From assembly GCA_030037315.1 (NCBI GenBank), contig JASHRM010000300.1, positions 1 through 64,000 of the forward strand: a stretch of DNA of 64,000 bases, read 5' to 3'. The stretch comes from Candidatus Acidiferrales bacterium (GTDB lineage: Bacteria > Acidobacteriota > Terriglobia > Acidiferrales > UBA7541). Shown piece by piece: positions 49,441-59,710 of this stretch (position 1 is the first letter of the stretch; every line of letters begins with the position of its first letter). A program made the position numbers and the translations under genes. The notes under the pieces were generated by a model, which ran no database searches, was not told the origin of the DNA, and saw only the letters and a list, made by a program, of their open reading frames with translations.

Positions 49441-50184
49441 CTACGCCGAAGCGCTGGAAAGGCGCGCGCGGACGCGGACCGGAGCCGAATGCGCGAGCGC
49501 ATCCAACTCATTCGAGAGGCTCGCAAGCTGGTCAGCCGGAAGCACACGGAGAAAGGATTTCAGGACGACTTCCGTTTCTCGCAGGCAGGTATTGAAGTCG
49601 TAGTGGAGCAAATCGAGATGTGCCCAGCAATCGCTCGGCTGCACGGAAAGGCCTTTGGATATATCGACGGCCGTTTCATCAAACTCGCGTGTCAGGTGCG
49701 TCAAGGTCTCGGACAAAATTCGCACTTTGTGAAAGAAACGCGAGCGGCTCCCGAAAAGGACGTGATGCAGAATCGCGTTCCACGAGGCGGCGCTCTGTGC
49801 GGTGTTTCCTCGAAAAAACGCTGGCTTCAGAGGCTTTACGTTTGGCAGGGAAACGATCCGCCGGGCGCGGGCACGCAGCGCATCGCACGAAGACGTGAGC
49901 GATTCCGCCAGCCGTCCGAGCAGCGCGTTTGCGATCGAGACTTGTTGACGCGCGCACACAAGCTCACCGCGCGTGCGCAGCGAGAGAGCATCGTCGAGAG
50001 CGATGCTCATCATTGCGTACGTGCACTCCCAATGCCCGACTACGCGGTCGAAATATTTCGCTTTTTCGCGAGGAAGCGCCGTGAGCCAATCATCGGTCAC
50101 TTTTTGGAGCGCAGAGACTTTCGGGCCGTTACCGCCGAACACGATCACTCCCCAGAAGCTGCCGAAGTATACCATCCGAATCAA
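49441..50184 (-). CDS. Conserved-looking protein of unknown function
   Basis: 247-aa ORF with plausible coding composition, divergent from lysS; no recognised domain. Confidence 0.5.
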   Translation of the reverse strand: MIRMVYFGSFWGVIVFGGNGPKVSALQKVTDDWLTALPREKAKYFDRVVGHWECTYAMMSIALDDALSLRTRGELVCARQQVSIANALLGRLAESLTSSCDALRARARRIVSLPNVKPLKPAFFRGNTAQSAASWNAILHHVLFGSRSRFFHKVRILSETLTHLTREFDETAVDISKGLSVQPSDCWAHLDLLHYDFNTCLRETEVVLKSFLRVLPADQLASLSNELDALAHSAPVRVRARLSSASA

Positions 50185-50198
50185 GTCCTGCCAGTTTC

Positions 50199-50228
50199 TT
50201 GACGCTCAATGAACCTCATCTATATACT
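50199..50228 (+). promoter_or_regulatory. Putative sigma70-type promoter upstream of lysS
   Basis: TTGACG (50199-50204), 18 nt spacer, TATACT (50223-50228). Confidence 0.55.
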
Positions 50229-50275
50229 GCCCCCGTTTCTCCCCTACGTCCTCGATTGCCGAAAGGATCGTCTCG

Positions 50276-51832
50276 TTGGAATTTGAGCCGCTCGACCAGT
50301 ACCAACAGCGCCGCAAAAAACTGGCCGAAATCGAATCCTTGGGCTACCCGCCGTTTCCCCATAAATTCGACGCCACCCATTCGCCAAGCCAAGTGGTTAG
50401 CCAGTTTGGAGCTAGAACCGCCGATGAATTGGCGGTGGGAAAGCCCGGCGTGCGCGTCGCGGGCCGCATCGTGGCACTGCGCCCGCATGGCAAAGCCGCG
50501 TTCGGGCACTTGGCCGGCGGCGGCGCTCGTCTGCAGTTTTACGTCAAGCTCGATACCGTGGGAGAAGCCGCATTTAAGCTCTTTCAGCTGCTGGATCTTG
50601 GCGACATCGTGGGGTTAACGGGCGAATTGTTTCGCACCAAGACGAACGAACTGACGATACGCGTCGAAAAACTTGAATTGCTCACCAAAGCGCTGCTGCC
50701 TCTGCCGGAAAAGTGGCACGGTCTCGCCGATACAGAGATGCGCTACCGGCGCCGCTACCTGGATCTGATCGTCAACGAGCGGGCGCGCGAGATTTTTCTG
50801 CGCCGCGCTCAAATCACGCGCGAGCTCAGACGATTTTTCGATGACCGCAACTACATCGAGGTCGAAACGCCGATGATGCATCCGATTCTCGGAGGCGCGA
50901 CGGCCCGGCCTTTCGTGACGCATCACAACCGCTTTGACATGGATCTTTACCTGCGCATCGCGCCGGAGCTTTATCTTAAGCGCCTCGTCGTCGGCGGCCT
51001 CGATCGCGTCTACGAGATCAACCGCAATTTCCGCAATGAGGGCATCGACGCCATCCACCAGCCCGAGTTCACCATGCTCGAGTTTTATCAGGCCTACAGC
51101 GACTTTTCCGAGCTGATGGATTTAACCGAAGAGCTAATGCGGGGTTTGGCCGAAAAAGTTTGCGGCACGACGAAAGTGAAATACGGAGAGAGCGAAATCG
51201 ATTTCGGGAAATTCGATCGCCTTTCCATGCGCGAGGCCATTTGTAAGTATTGGCCACAGGATGCGGGCGTCGAACCAAACGCCAATGATTTCAAAACGTC
51301 TCGCCGTGCTCGCGAAATCGCGGCCCGCTACAACGAATTCGCGCGAGTGAAAAGCCTGGAGCCTGTCGCTACAGGCGAATCAATTTCCGAAGGCGAATTG
51401 ACGGGCGAACTTTTTGAAGCTATCGCCGAACGGCACCTGATTCAGCCAACGTTTATTTATGATTTTCCGACCGACATTTCCCCCCTTTCAAAAAAGCGTG
51501 TGGATGACCCTTCGCTGACAGAACGTTTTGAACTCTTTGTCGCGGGAATGGAAATCGCGAACGGATTCTCCGAGTTGAATGATCCCGAGGACCAGGAGCG
51601 CCGCTTTCGCGCGCAAGTCGAAAAGGGCGGCCAGGAAGCGCCCAAGGAAGTAGACGTCGATTACATTCGCGCACTCAGCCACGGTTTGCCGCCGACGGCC
51701 GGCGAGGGCATCGGAATCGATCGCCTAGTGATGCTGCTCACCGATTCGCATGCTATCCGCGAAGTGATGCTTTTTCCGCTGCTGCGCTCCGAATCGGCAG
51801 CCGGTTCGGCCGACGACGAAGGGCAAAAATGA
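50276..51832 (+). CDS. lysS: Lysine--tRNA ligase (class II)
   Basis: RYRRRYLDLIVNERAREIFLRRAQI, FIEVETP-like IEVETPMMHPILGGATARPFVTHHN, FRNEGIDAIHQPEFTMLEFYQAY, GEGIGIDRLVMLLT; TTG start. Confidence 0.96.
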   Translation: MEFEPLDQYQQRRKKLAEIESLGYPPFPHKFDATHSPSQVVSQFGARTADELAVGKPGVRVAGRIVALRPHGKAAFGHLAGGGARLQFYVKLDTVGEAAFKLFQLLDLGDIVGLTGELFRTKTNELTIRVEKLELLTKALLPLPEKWHGLADTEMRYRRRYLDLIVNERAREIFLRRAQITRELRRFFDDRNYIEVETPMMHPILGGATARPFVTHHNRFDMDLYLRIAPELYLKRLVVGGLDRVYEINRNFRNEGIDAIHQPEFTMLEFYQAYSDFSELMDLTEELMRGLAEKVCGTTKVKYGESEIDFGKFDRLSMREAICKYWPQDAGVEPNANDFKTSRRAREIAARYNEFARVKSLEPVATGESISEGELTGELFEAIAERHLIQPTFIYDFPTDISPLSKKRVDDPSLTERFELFVAGMEIANGFSELNDPEDQERRFRAQVEKGGQEAPKEVDVDYIRALSHGLPPTAGEGIGIDRLVMLLTDSHAIREVMLFPLLRSESAAGSADDEGQK

Positions 51833-53055
51833 GGTTCGAGTGGCTGGTGGCGCTGCGTTATTTGCGGTCGCCGAACCGTCCCGCAGTGTTGCGTTTGGTT
51901 ACTTGGCTTGCGCTGCTTGGAGTAGCCGCCGGCGTTGGGACGCTTGTGATCGCCCTCTCGATGAATACCGGCTTTCGGCAGGCGATACGCGATCGTCTTC
52001 TAAGCGTCACGGCTCATGTGAACCTGAAACCCGTCAGTCCCGAGGGCATTCGCGACTACAACGAAGAGATTGCCAAGCTGAAAAACACACCAGGCGTCCA
52101 GTCGATTGTCCCGGCCATCTACGACACGGTTCTGCTTTCGGTTGGAGATCACGCGCGCGGCGTCGTGCTAAAGGGCATCGAACCGAATCTCGAAATTCAG
52201 GCGAGTGGAGCACTGCGCCACATTGTTGCGGGCTCAGCCGATTTTGCTCCAGCAGCCGATGGAGTTCCCGTTGTGCTCGTGGGCCGGATTTTGGCGCAAG
52301 AACTCCACGTTTCCGCAGGGGATTACGTTACTCTCATCAGCCCTCAAGGCAATTTAACTCCGTTCGGAATGTTGCCCCGAGCGCGCCGCTTTCGAGTCGG
52401 CGGAATTTTCGACTCAGGTTTTTACGACTACGACGCGAATTGGGGATTTATAACCTTGCGATCCGCCCAGTCTCTCGCGGGCGTCGGTGATGTCGTAAGC
52501 TTGCTGGAAGTCCGAGTGACGAATCTCGATGATGCCCAAGAAATTGCCAATGAACTCCTGAGCGAAATCGGCCCCGGATATATCGCGACGACGTGGATGG
52601 ATGAAAATCGCCCTCTGTTTCGCGCACTCAGTCTGGAAAAACTTGCCACCGCGCTTTTCATTGGCCTCATCACCTTTGTCGCCGGTCTGAATATTCTGGT
52701 TGTGCTCACCATGACCGTTACGGATCGCGCTCGCGACATTGCAGTTCTGATGGCGCTTGGGACGCGCCGTAGCCAAATCCGGCGGATCTTTATTCTGCAA
52801 GGACTAGCCGTCAGCGTAACGGGCGCAATTGTCGGTTTAGTTGGCGGCTATGGGCTGGCGTGGATTTTGAACCGCTGGCGCGTGATTCCGCTCAATCCCG
52901 AAATCTACGCAATTCCGTACGTTCCATTTCACGCGAATGCGTACGACGCGATTTGGATCGCTGCCGCCGCGCTCGCGATCAGCATCGCCGCGACGATCGT
53001 TCCTGCGCGCTCCGCTTCCCGCATCCTTCCCGTCGAGATTCTCCGGTTTGAGTAA
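51829..53055 (+). CDS. Lipoprotein-releasing ABC transporter permease (LolC/LolE-like)
   Basis: FEWLVALRYLRSPNRPAVLRLVTWLALLGVAAGVGTLVIALSMNTGFRQAIRDRLL; C-terminal FtsX-like TM region; overlaps lysS stop (ATGA). Confidence 0.9.
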   Translation: MRFEWLVALRYLRSPNRPAVLRLVTWLALLGVAAGVGTLVIALSMNTGFRQAIRDRLLSVTAHVNLKPVSPEGIRDYNEEIAKLKNTPGVQSIVPAIYDTVLLSVGDHARGVVLKGIEPNLEIQASGALRHIVAGSADFAPAADGVPVVLVGRILAQELHVSAGDYVTLISPQGNLTPFGMLPRARRFRVGGIFDSGFYDYDANWGFITLRSAQSLAGVGDVVSLLEVRVTNLDDAQEIANELLSEIGPGYIATTWMDENRPLFRALSLEKLATALFIGLITFVAGLNILVVLTMTVTDRARDIAVLMALGTRRSQIRRIFILQGLAVSVTGAIVGLVGGYGLAWILNRWRVIPLNPEIYAIPYVPFHANAYDAIWIAAAALAISIAATIVPARSASRILPVEILRFE

Positions 53056-53234
53056 GATTCGAGCGGAAAATCACGGCTCGCCCACACGCCGCGTTTGCAT
53101 CGCCGGTAAGCTACCGCCTAGCGCCTGCCGTCATCTAATTGATTTGCCGCATCGGGGCTTTCGATTCGTAAGCAACTGGGGTGCATGATAAAATCAGTAC
53201 TGTAGTGATGCGCCACGATGCCATCCGCCAAAAA

Positions 53235-53255
53235 GTGGCAGTCAGACGCTGCCAC
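53235..53255. repeat. Perfect 7-bp inverted repeat hairpin in the leader of the ABC ATPase gene
   Basis: GTGGCAG (53235-53241), loop TCAGACG, CTGCCAC (53249-53255). Confidence 0.55.
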
Positions 53256-53340
53256 CGCACGAGGGAAAAGCAGAGGAAGTAGCGGAACTCGCTGGGACTT
53301 GACTTAGGCCTAACCAGCGTGTGTTGTTGGAACAAAAGGA

Positions 53341-53365
53341 GATACCGGGCGACTTGTTCGGTATC
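53341..53365. repeat. Perfect 7-bp inverted repeat hairpin just upstream of the ABC ATPase gene
   Basis: GATACCG (53341-53347), 11-nt loop, CGGTATC (53359-53365). Confidence 0.5.
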
Positions 53366-53388
53366 CAACGTGTGTTGAAAAGGGCGTA

Positions 53389-54189
53389 ATGCAAGCTTCG
53401 CGCAGCTCGGAAATGGCGACCGACACACCGCACTTCGGGGTGATTCCCGCGGCGGGTGCGATTCTGCGCGCACAGGGGCTTCGCAAAATCTTCCACTCTG
53501 GTTCGCAGGAAATCGCGCCGCTGGATGGAATCGATTTTTCAATCGAGCGCGGCGAGATGATCGCTGTCGTGGGCCCCTCGGGCGCGGGGAAAAGCACTCT
53601 TTTGCACTTGCTGGCCGCGCTGGACACTGCAACGAGCGGTACAGTATACTTCGCCGGGAATTCGCTTCGTTCGTTTGTTGAAATCGAATTATCCGAATAT
53701 CGTAATCGTGCCGTGGGTTTTGTGTGGCAACGCCACCATCTGTTGCCCGATTTTACGGCGGCGGAAAACGTCGCGATGCCGTTGCTCATTCGAGGAGAAT
53801 CGCACGAGCAGGCGATGCGCCTCGCAACGGATTGGCTCTCGGAAGTGGGGTTATCGGGTCGCGCGATGCAGCCGGCTGGGGCGCTCTCTGGCGGGGAGCA
53901 ACAGCGAGTCGCGATCGCGCGGGCCCTGGTGAATCAACCCGTCCTTCTTCTTGCGGATGAGCCGACCGGCGACCTCGATGAGCGCAGCGCTGAAGGAGTT
54001 TTTGACCTGATTGAACAGTTGCATCGCGCTCATGGGCTAACTTCGGTAATCGCCACTCATAACCTTTCTTTGGCGCGGCGAACAAATCGCGTTTTTGCGC
54101 TGGAACACGGCAAACTGACCTCCGGCGCGGATAGGCTTGCTGCGGGAACCGAGCGAGCTGGGGCCCAGACCCCGGGAGGGCGCAACTGA
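53389..54189 (+). CDS. Lipoprotein-releasing ABC transporter ATP-binding protein (LolD-like)
   Basis: Walker A VGPSGAGKSTLLHLLAALDT, signature LSGGEQQRVAIARALVNQPVLLLADEPTGDLDERS. Confidence 0.93.
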   Translation: MQASRSSEMATDTPHFGVIPAAGAILRAQGLRKIFHSGSQEIAPLDGIDFSIERGEMIAVVGPSGAGKSTLLHLLAALDTATSGTVYFAGNSLRSFVEIELSEYRNRAVGFVWQRHHLLPDFTAAENVAMPLLIRGESHEQAMRLATDWLSEVGLSGRAMQPAGALSGGEQQRVAIARALVNQPVLLLADEPTGDLDERSAEGVFDLIEQLHRAHGLTSVIATHNLSLARRTNRVFALEHGKLTSGADRLAAGTERAGAQTPGGRN

Positions 54190-54192
54190 ACC

Positions 54193-56619
54193 GTGTTTGA
54201 ACGCTACACAGAAAAAGCCCGTCGGGTCATTTTCTTCGCGCGCTACGAGGCCAGCCAGTACGGCAGCCCTTATATCGAAACCGAACATCTTTTGCTTGGC
54301 CTGCTGCGCGAAGATAAAGCGCTGGCCAATCGTTTCCTCAGAACTCACGGCTCCATCGAATCCATTCGCAAAGAGATCGAGTCTCGCATCACCGTCCGAG
54401 AACGCATTTCAACATCGGTTGAAGTTCCTCTCAGTCAAGAGTGCAAGCGCATCCTCAACTACGCAGCCGAAGAAGCCGAACGCCTCGGTCACAAGCACGT
54501 AGGGACCGAACACCTGCTCCTGGGAGTTTTGCGGGAGGAGAAATCCTTTGGCGCCGAGATCCTGCTGGAACGGGGATTGAGGCTTTCCACTGTGCGCGAG
54601 GAAATGGCGCGCAGTGCCGGAGAGAAGGTGCCCGTGAACCGGCCAAAAGAAGCTTCATTGCTTGCTGAATTCAGCCGCGATTTGACGCAGGCGGCCATGG
54701 AAGCGCAGCTCGATCCGCTCGTCGGTCGCGAGCGCGAGCTCGAACGCGCCATCCAGATTCTTTGCCGCCGCACGAAGAATAATCCGGTGCTTATCGGCGA
54801 GCCCGGCGTGGGCAAGACGGCCATTGTCGAAGGGCTGGCTCAACGAATCGCGGATGGCGACGTGCCTCCGTTCCTTGCGGACAAGCGCATTCTTTCGCTC
54901 GATCTTTCTTTGATCGTTGCGGGCACAAAATATCGCGGGCAATTCGAAGAACGGCTCAAGACCATCATGAAAGAATTGATGGAGAGCCAAAATGCCATCG
55001 TCTTCATCGACGAGCTGCACACGCTTGTCGGTGCCGGGTCCGCCGAAGGATCGCTCGACGCGGCCAACATCCTGAAGCCTGCTTTGAGCCGCGGCGAAAT
55101 CCAGTGCATTGGCGCCACGACTCCGGCCGAATATCGCAAATCGGTTGAAAAGGACCGCTCGCTCGAGCGCAGATTCCAAGCTGTCAAGGTTTCAGCGCCG
55201 AATGAAGAAGAGACGATTCGCGTGTTGCAGGGCGTCCGCGACCGCTACGAAAAATTCCATGCGGTCAGCTACGCGGAAGACGCGATTCAATACGCGGTTT
55301 ATCTTTCGAACCGCTACATTCCCGATCGCTTCCTCCCAGACAAGGCAATCGATCTGCTCGACGAAGCCGGTGCGCGTGTGAAACTGCGACAGGCGATGCT
55401 TCCGGACGAAGTGGCGGAAGTTCAAAAGCGCGTGAAATTCATCACGCATCGCATGGAAACGGCGATCGCGAATCACGAATTCGAAAAGGCGCGCTTTTAC
55501 TCCGAAGAAGAGCGCAAGGAAAAAGAGCACCTGCGCCAGCTTCGCGAAAAGTTGAAGATCGATGACTCGTCCACGGGCACCGTCACGCGCGAAGATATCG
55601 AAGAAGTGGTCGCTCGATGGACCGGCATCGCCGTCACCTCGATCAAGGAAGACGAGCAACAGAAGCTGCTGAGAATCGAAGCCGAACTGCACCGCCGAAT
55701 CATTAGCCAGGAAAAGGCGATTACCTCGCTTGCTCGCGCCATTCGACGGAGCCGCGCGGGTCTGAAGGCTCCCGGCCGCCCGGTCGGATGCTTCTTGTTC
55801 CTCGGTCCCACAGGCGTCGGAAAGACCGAAGTCGCGCGCCGCCTGGCCGAGTTCCTTTTCGGAAGCGAGAAATCGCTGATTCGCTTCGACATGTCCGAAT
55901 ACATGGAAAAGCATTCAGTTTCGAAGCTGATCGGCGCGCCTCCGGGGTATGTCGGTTACGAAGAGGGCGGACAGCTGACGGAGCGGGTGCGCAGAACTCC
56001 CTATTCGGTGATCCTGCTCGACGAAATCGAGAAGGCTCATCCGGACGTTTACAACATCCTTCTTCAGGTTTTCGAAGACGGCCAGCTGACCGACGGATTA
56101 GGCAATACGGTTGACTTCCGCAATACGATCATTATCCTGACTTCCAATTTGGGCGCACGGCAATTGCAGAAGCAGTCGGGTCTTGGTTTCCAGTCGACCG
56201 ATAGCGACGCAGTAGCGAAGAGTCAGGACGACATGGTGATGACCGAAGTGAAGCGGGTCTTCAACCCTGAATTCTTGAATCGGCTTGACGAAGTCATTTT
56301 GTTCAATTCGCTGACGGACGACGATCTGCTGCTTATCATTGATTTGCTCGTGGGGCAAATCAACGAAACGCTGGTGCATCGCCAGGTCCAAATTGCCATC
56401 ACGCCTGAGGCACGTCAGTGGATTTTGGAAAAAACTTGCAGCGATCGGAATTACGGCGCGCGGCCACTCCGCCGTGCTTTGCAGAAGTATGTCGAAGACC
56501 CGCTGTCGGAAGCTCTGATACAGGGCGGCCTGCAAAGACCTGCGACGCTCGAGATTTATCTCGCCGGCGAAGGCCTTTCTTTCCGTCCCGTTGCGGAAGC
56601 AACCCCAGTGGCCCACTAA
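54193..56619 (+). CDS. clpC: ATP-dependent Clp protease ATP-binding subunit ClpC
   Basis: Clp_N repeats, [21 protein letters not shown]-like region, [46 protein letters not shown] start. Confidence 0.95.
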   Translation: MFERYTEKARRVIFFARYEASQYGSPYIETEHLLLGLLREDKALANRFLRTHGSIESIRKEIESRITVRERISTSVEVPLSQECKRILNYAAEEAERLGHKHVGTEHLLLGVLREEKSFGAEILLERGLRLSTVREEMARSAGEKVPVNRPKEASLLAEFSRDLTQAAMEAQLDPLVGRERELERAIQILCRRTKNNPVLIGEPGVGKTAIVEGLAQRIADGDVPPFLADKRILSLDLSLIVAGTKYRGQFEERLKTIMKELMESQNAIVFIDELHTLVGAGSAEGSLDAANILKPALSRGEIQCIGATTPAEYRKSVEKDRSLERRFQAVKVSAPNEEETIRVLQGVRDRYEKFHAVSYAEDAIQYAVYLSNRYIPDRFLPDKAIDLLDEAGARVKLRQAMLPDEVAEVQKRVKFITHRMETAIANHEFEKARFYSEEERKEKEHLRQLREKLKIDDSSTGTVTREDIEEVVARWTGIAVTSIKEDEQQKLLRIEAELHRRIISQEKAITSLARAIRRSRAGLKAPGRPVGCFLFLGPTGVGKTEVARRLAEFLFGSEKSLIRFDMSEYMEKHSVSKLIGAPPGYVGYEEGGQLTERVRRTPYSVILLDEIEKAHPDVYNILLQVFEDGQLTDGLGNTVDFRNTIIILTSNLGARQLQKQSGLGFQSTDSDAVAKSQDDMVMTEVKRVFNPEFLNRLDEVILFNSLTDDDLLLIIDLLVGQINETLVHRQVQIAITPEARQWILEKTCSDRNYGARPLRRALQKYVEDPLSEALIQGGLQRPATLEIYLAGEGLSFRPVAEATPVAH

Positions 56620-56708
56620 GAATCCTACACGCGCGAGCTGGGTTAAAAAATCAATCCGGCGGGGGAGCAAAAAATCTTGGGCGGGGAACTGCGGCTTTGA
56701 CCAGAACT

Positions 56709-59621
56709 ATGGCCGCCAGCAGGGAAACTTTTCCGCGCGCGCTCAAAATCCTCGCAGGCGTGTGTTTGCTCCTGGTTGCCGCCGGTCAATTGGCATGGGC
56801 CCAGCAGCAAGCGCCACAGCAAGAAACGCCGGCAAATCAATACCTCATCACCCGCATTGATTTCATCGGTCTTCGCCGCATTCAACGTGGCACTCTTCAG
56901 GCGCGCATCTTTTCCCGCGTAGGCGACCCGTATACGCCGGAAGCGGTGCGGCGCGACTTTCAAGCGCTGTGGAACACGCAATTTTTCGAAGACATCCGGC
57001 TGGAAGTAGAAGACGATCCCAACAACCCCAACGGGAAAATCGTCATCTTTTATTTAACCGAACGGCCGATCATCCGCCGCATTGAGTACAAAGGAAATAA
57101 ATCGATCACCGAGTCCGACATTCTCGACGCGTACAAGGACCAAAAAGTCGGCCTCAGCGTGGAAAGCCAGTTCGACCCGACCAAAATCAAGCACGCGGAA
57201 GTGGTGATCAAGAAACTATTGGCGGAGCACGGCAGGCAATTCGCCACGATCAAGCCAACCTATGAACGGATTGCCGCAACAAACGCGGTCAAGGTGGTCT
57301 TCAACATCGACGAAGGTCCGAAAGTGAAAGTCGGCACCATCACCGTGGTCGGAAATCATGCTTTTTCCAGCCGAAGGATCATTCGGACGATGAAACATGA
57401 CCGTCCCTACGGCATTCCGCTCGGCATCACCGATATTCCCGTGATGGCCAAGACCTTCGACCGCCCCAAGCTCGACGAAGATCTGGAAGTCGGTGTTCGC
57501 GGACTTTATCAGGATCACGGCTACTTCAAGGCTGTGGTTGACGTGAAGGAATTGAAAACGGTCGACGAAAATCGCCCGGGTGTGCCGCTCCCCGTTCCCG
57601 GGATTGGTTCGAAGCACGGAAAGGCGACGAACATTGTGATTTCCGTGTCGGAAGGCCAGCAATTCCGCATGGGAAAACTTACGTTCCGCAGTTCCGATCC
57701 CGACCAAGGCCTGATCTTCAAACCGGAGGCGCTCGACCGAATCTTCCCGTTAAAGGAAGGCGATATCTTCGACGCGGACAAAATCCGCAAGTCGTTCGAC
57801 AATTTCAAGAAGCTCTACGGCGAATACGGCTACATTGACTTCACCGCCGAGCCGGAATTTGACGTTCACGACGATACGCGAGTCATCAACCTTGCCTTGG
57901 TCTTCGATCAGCAGAAGCAATTCTTCGTGCGGCGAATCGAATTTTCCGGCAATACCACGACTCGCGACAAAGTTATCCGCCGCGAATTGCTCATCGACGA
58001 AGGCCAGGTTTTCAACAATCGCCTCTGGGAATTGAGCATCCTGCGCCTCAACCAGCTCGGCTACTTCAACACGATCAAGCCGGAAGACGCAGAGTTGAAA
58101 AGGAACGTGAAGGCCGGCACCGTTGATATCCGGTTGAAGCTGAAAGAAAAAGGGAAGCAATCGATCAGCTTTTCCGGCGGCGTCAGCGGGCTTTCGGGAA
58201 GCTTCGTCGGATTCTCGTATCAGACGAACAATTTCCTCGGTTTGGGCGAAACGCTGACTCTTGCCGCCCAAGTCGGCAACATTCAGACGAACATTCAATT
58301 CGGCTTCACGGAACCGTATTTGTTCGATCGCCCGATCGCGACTGGGTTCACGATCTTTGCAACGCGTTTCGATTACAACACCGCGCGGCAAGAGGGCTTG
58401 CTCGTCGGCCAGCAGGTCGCTATCAATCCTGCCCTCCAAGAAAACTACAACACGGATTCGAAGGGCTTCACGATTTTCGGCAGTTACCCGCTGCGCAAGC
58501 TCTCATTTACGCGCATCGGTTTGAATTATGGATGGTCGACGACAAATATCACTCCGTTCAGCCAGTCCGCAACTCTGCTGTTTGAATTGACGCGATATAC
58601 GAATCTGGCCGGCCCTTCCGCGCTCAACGGCATTCGAACAAGCCAGATCACCGCGACGCTTTCCCACGATACGCGCAACAGTCCGATCTACCCGACGCAC
58701 GGCAAGAGCTTCAGCTTTGGCAGCAGCTTTGCCGGCGGGCCGTTGCAAGGGAACGTCAACACGATCAGCAACGTCGGCGAAGCAACCTATTTCCGTCCGA
58801 CTTACCACAATCGAAATACGATCGCGCTGCGTGTGCAGGGACGCATGATCACCGGTTACGGCGGAAAGGAAATTCCCCCGAACAACCGCTTCTATGCCGG
58901 TGGCGAGCAGGACGTACGCGGGTTCGATTTCTATACGATTTCGCCGTTCGTTTTCATTCCGTATTCCACAAGCACCACGATCACGTACACAGATCCCACT
59001 CGCCTGGGACCGACCGGTTTGCCGCTCCAGGTACCGTTGAGCGTCAATGTACTCGAATTTATTCCAACCCGGCCGGGTGGCGACCTAAGTGGAGTCTTCA
59101 ACGCGGAGTACCGCATCCCGCTGGTCAAATCGTACGTGAGCATGAGCTTTTTCAACGACTTGGGCGTGAATGGAATTATTCGGCGCTCGCAACTGCAACT
59201 CGACCCATCCGCCACGGCTTTGCTCGATCAGCAATATCCCAACGCGGACTTCCCGTGCCTGCCCAATACGCCGTGCGTGAATATTCCGCACAACTTGCCT
59301 CTTGCTGGTGGGACAAATTTCAGGCCGCACACCTCAGCCGGAATCGAAGTGGACTTCCAGATCCCGATCATCCAGGCGCCGTTCCGCATATATTACGCAT
59401 ACAATTATTTGCGATTGGATGAGACAATCACGCCTCCGTTGGGCGCCTTTTACGTTCCACCAGTCGAACGGGAGGCGCTTGAGCAGTTGGGTGTTTACGA
59501 AACGCAAGTCGTGCCGTCCATTCAAAATTACCTGGCTGCGATCCGATCGTCGCAGACGATTCCGCCGAACCTGTTTGAAGCGCCTAGAACTCTGCGGTTC
59601 GCAATCAGCCGGACATTTTGA
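56709..59621 (+). CDS. bamA: Outer membrane protein assembly factor BamA
   Basis: Signal peptide, POTRA repeats (ITRIDFIGLRRIQRGTLQARIFSRVGDPY; VRRIEFSGNTTTRDKVIRRELLIDEGQVFN), C-terminal barrel with RFYAGGEQDVRGFDF and a terminal Phe (ISRTF). Confidence 0.94.
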   Translation: MAASRETFPRALKILAGVCLLLVAAGQLAWAQQQAPQQETPANQYLITRIDFIGLRRIQRGTLQARIFSRVGDPYTPEAVRRDFQALWNTQFFEDIRLEVEDDPNNPNGKIVIFYLTERPIIRRIEYKGNKSITESDILDAYKDQKVGLSVESQFDPTKIKHAEVVIKKLLAEHGRQFATIKPTYERIAATNAVKVVFNIDEGPKVKVGTITVVGNHAFSSRRIIRTMKHDRPYGIPLGITDIPVMAKTFDRPKLDEDLEVGVRGLYQDHGYFKAVVDVKELKTVDENRPGVPLPVPGIGSKHGKATNIVISVSEGQQFRMGKLTFRSSDPDQGLIFKPEALDRIFPLKEGDIFDADKIRKSFDNFKKLYGEYGYIDFTAEPEFDVHDDTRVINLALVFDQQKQFFVRRIEFSGNTTTRDKVIRRELLIDEGQVFNNRLWELSILRLNQLGYFNTIKPEDAELKRNVKAGTVDIRLKLKEKGKQSISFSGGVSGLSGSFVGFSYQTNNFLGLGETLTLAAQVGNIQTNIQFGFTEPYLFDRPIATGFTIFATRFDYNTARQEGLLVGQQVAINPALQENYNTDSKGFTIFGSYPLRKLSFTRIGLNYGWSTTNITPFSQSATLLFELTRYTNLAGPSALNGIRTSQITATLSHDTRNSPIYPTHGKSFSFGSSFAGGPLQGNVNTISNVGEATYFRPTYHNRNTIALRVQGRMITGYGGKEIPPNNRFYAGGEQDVRGFDFYTISPFVFIPYSTSTTITYTDPTRLGPTGLPLQVPLSVNVLEFIPTRPGGDLSGVFNAEYRIPLVKSYVSMSFFNDLGVNGIIRRSQLQLDPSATALLDQQYPNADFPCLPNTPCVNIPHNLPLAGGTNFRPHTSAGIEVDFQIPIIQAPFRIYYAYNYLRLDETITPPLGAFYVPPVEREALEQLGVYETQVVPSIQNYLAAIRSSQTIPPNLFEAPRTLRFAISRTF

Positions 59622-59710
59622 TGATGCACAACGAAAACAAGCGCGAGAGGCGACGCGCGTTTAGGACGAGCTATGGGAGAGATCGAGTGACAGGAGCCGG
59701 AGGCAGGCAA

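Noticed and set aside
56418-56708. N-terminal extension of bamA ORF overlapping the end of clpC
   Set aside because: Arg-rich, overlaps the conserved ClpC C-terminus; the signal peptide begins at the ATG at 56709.
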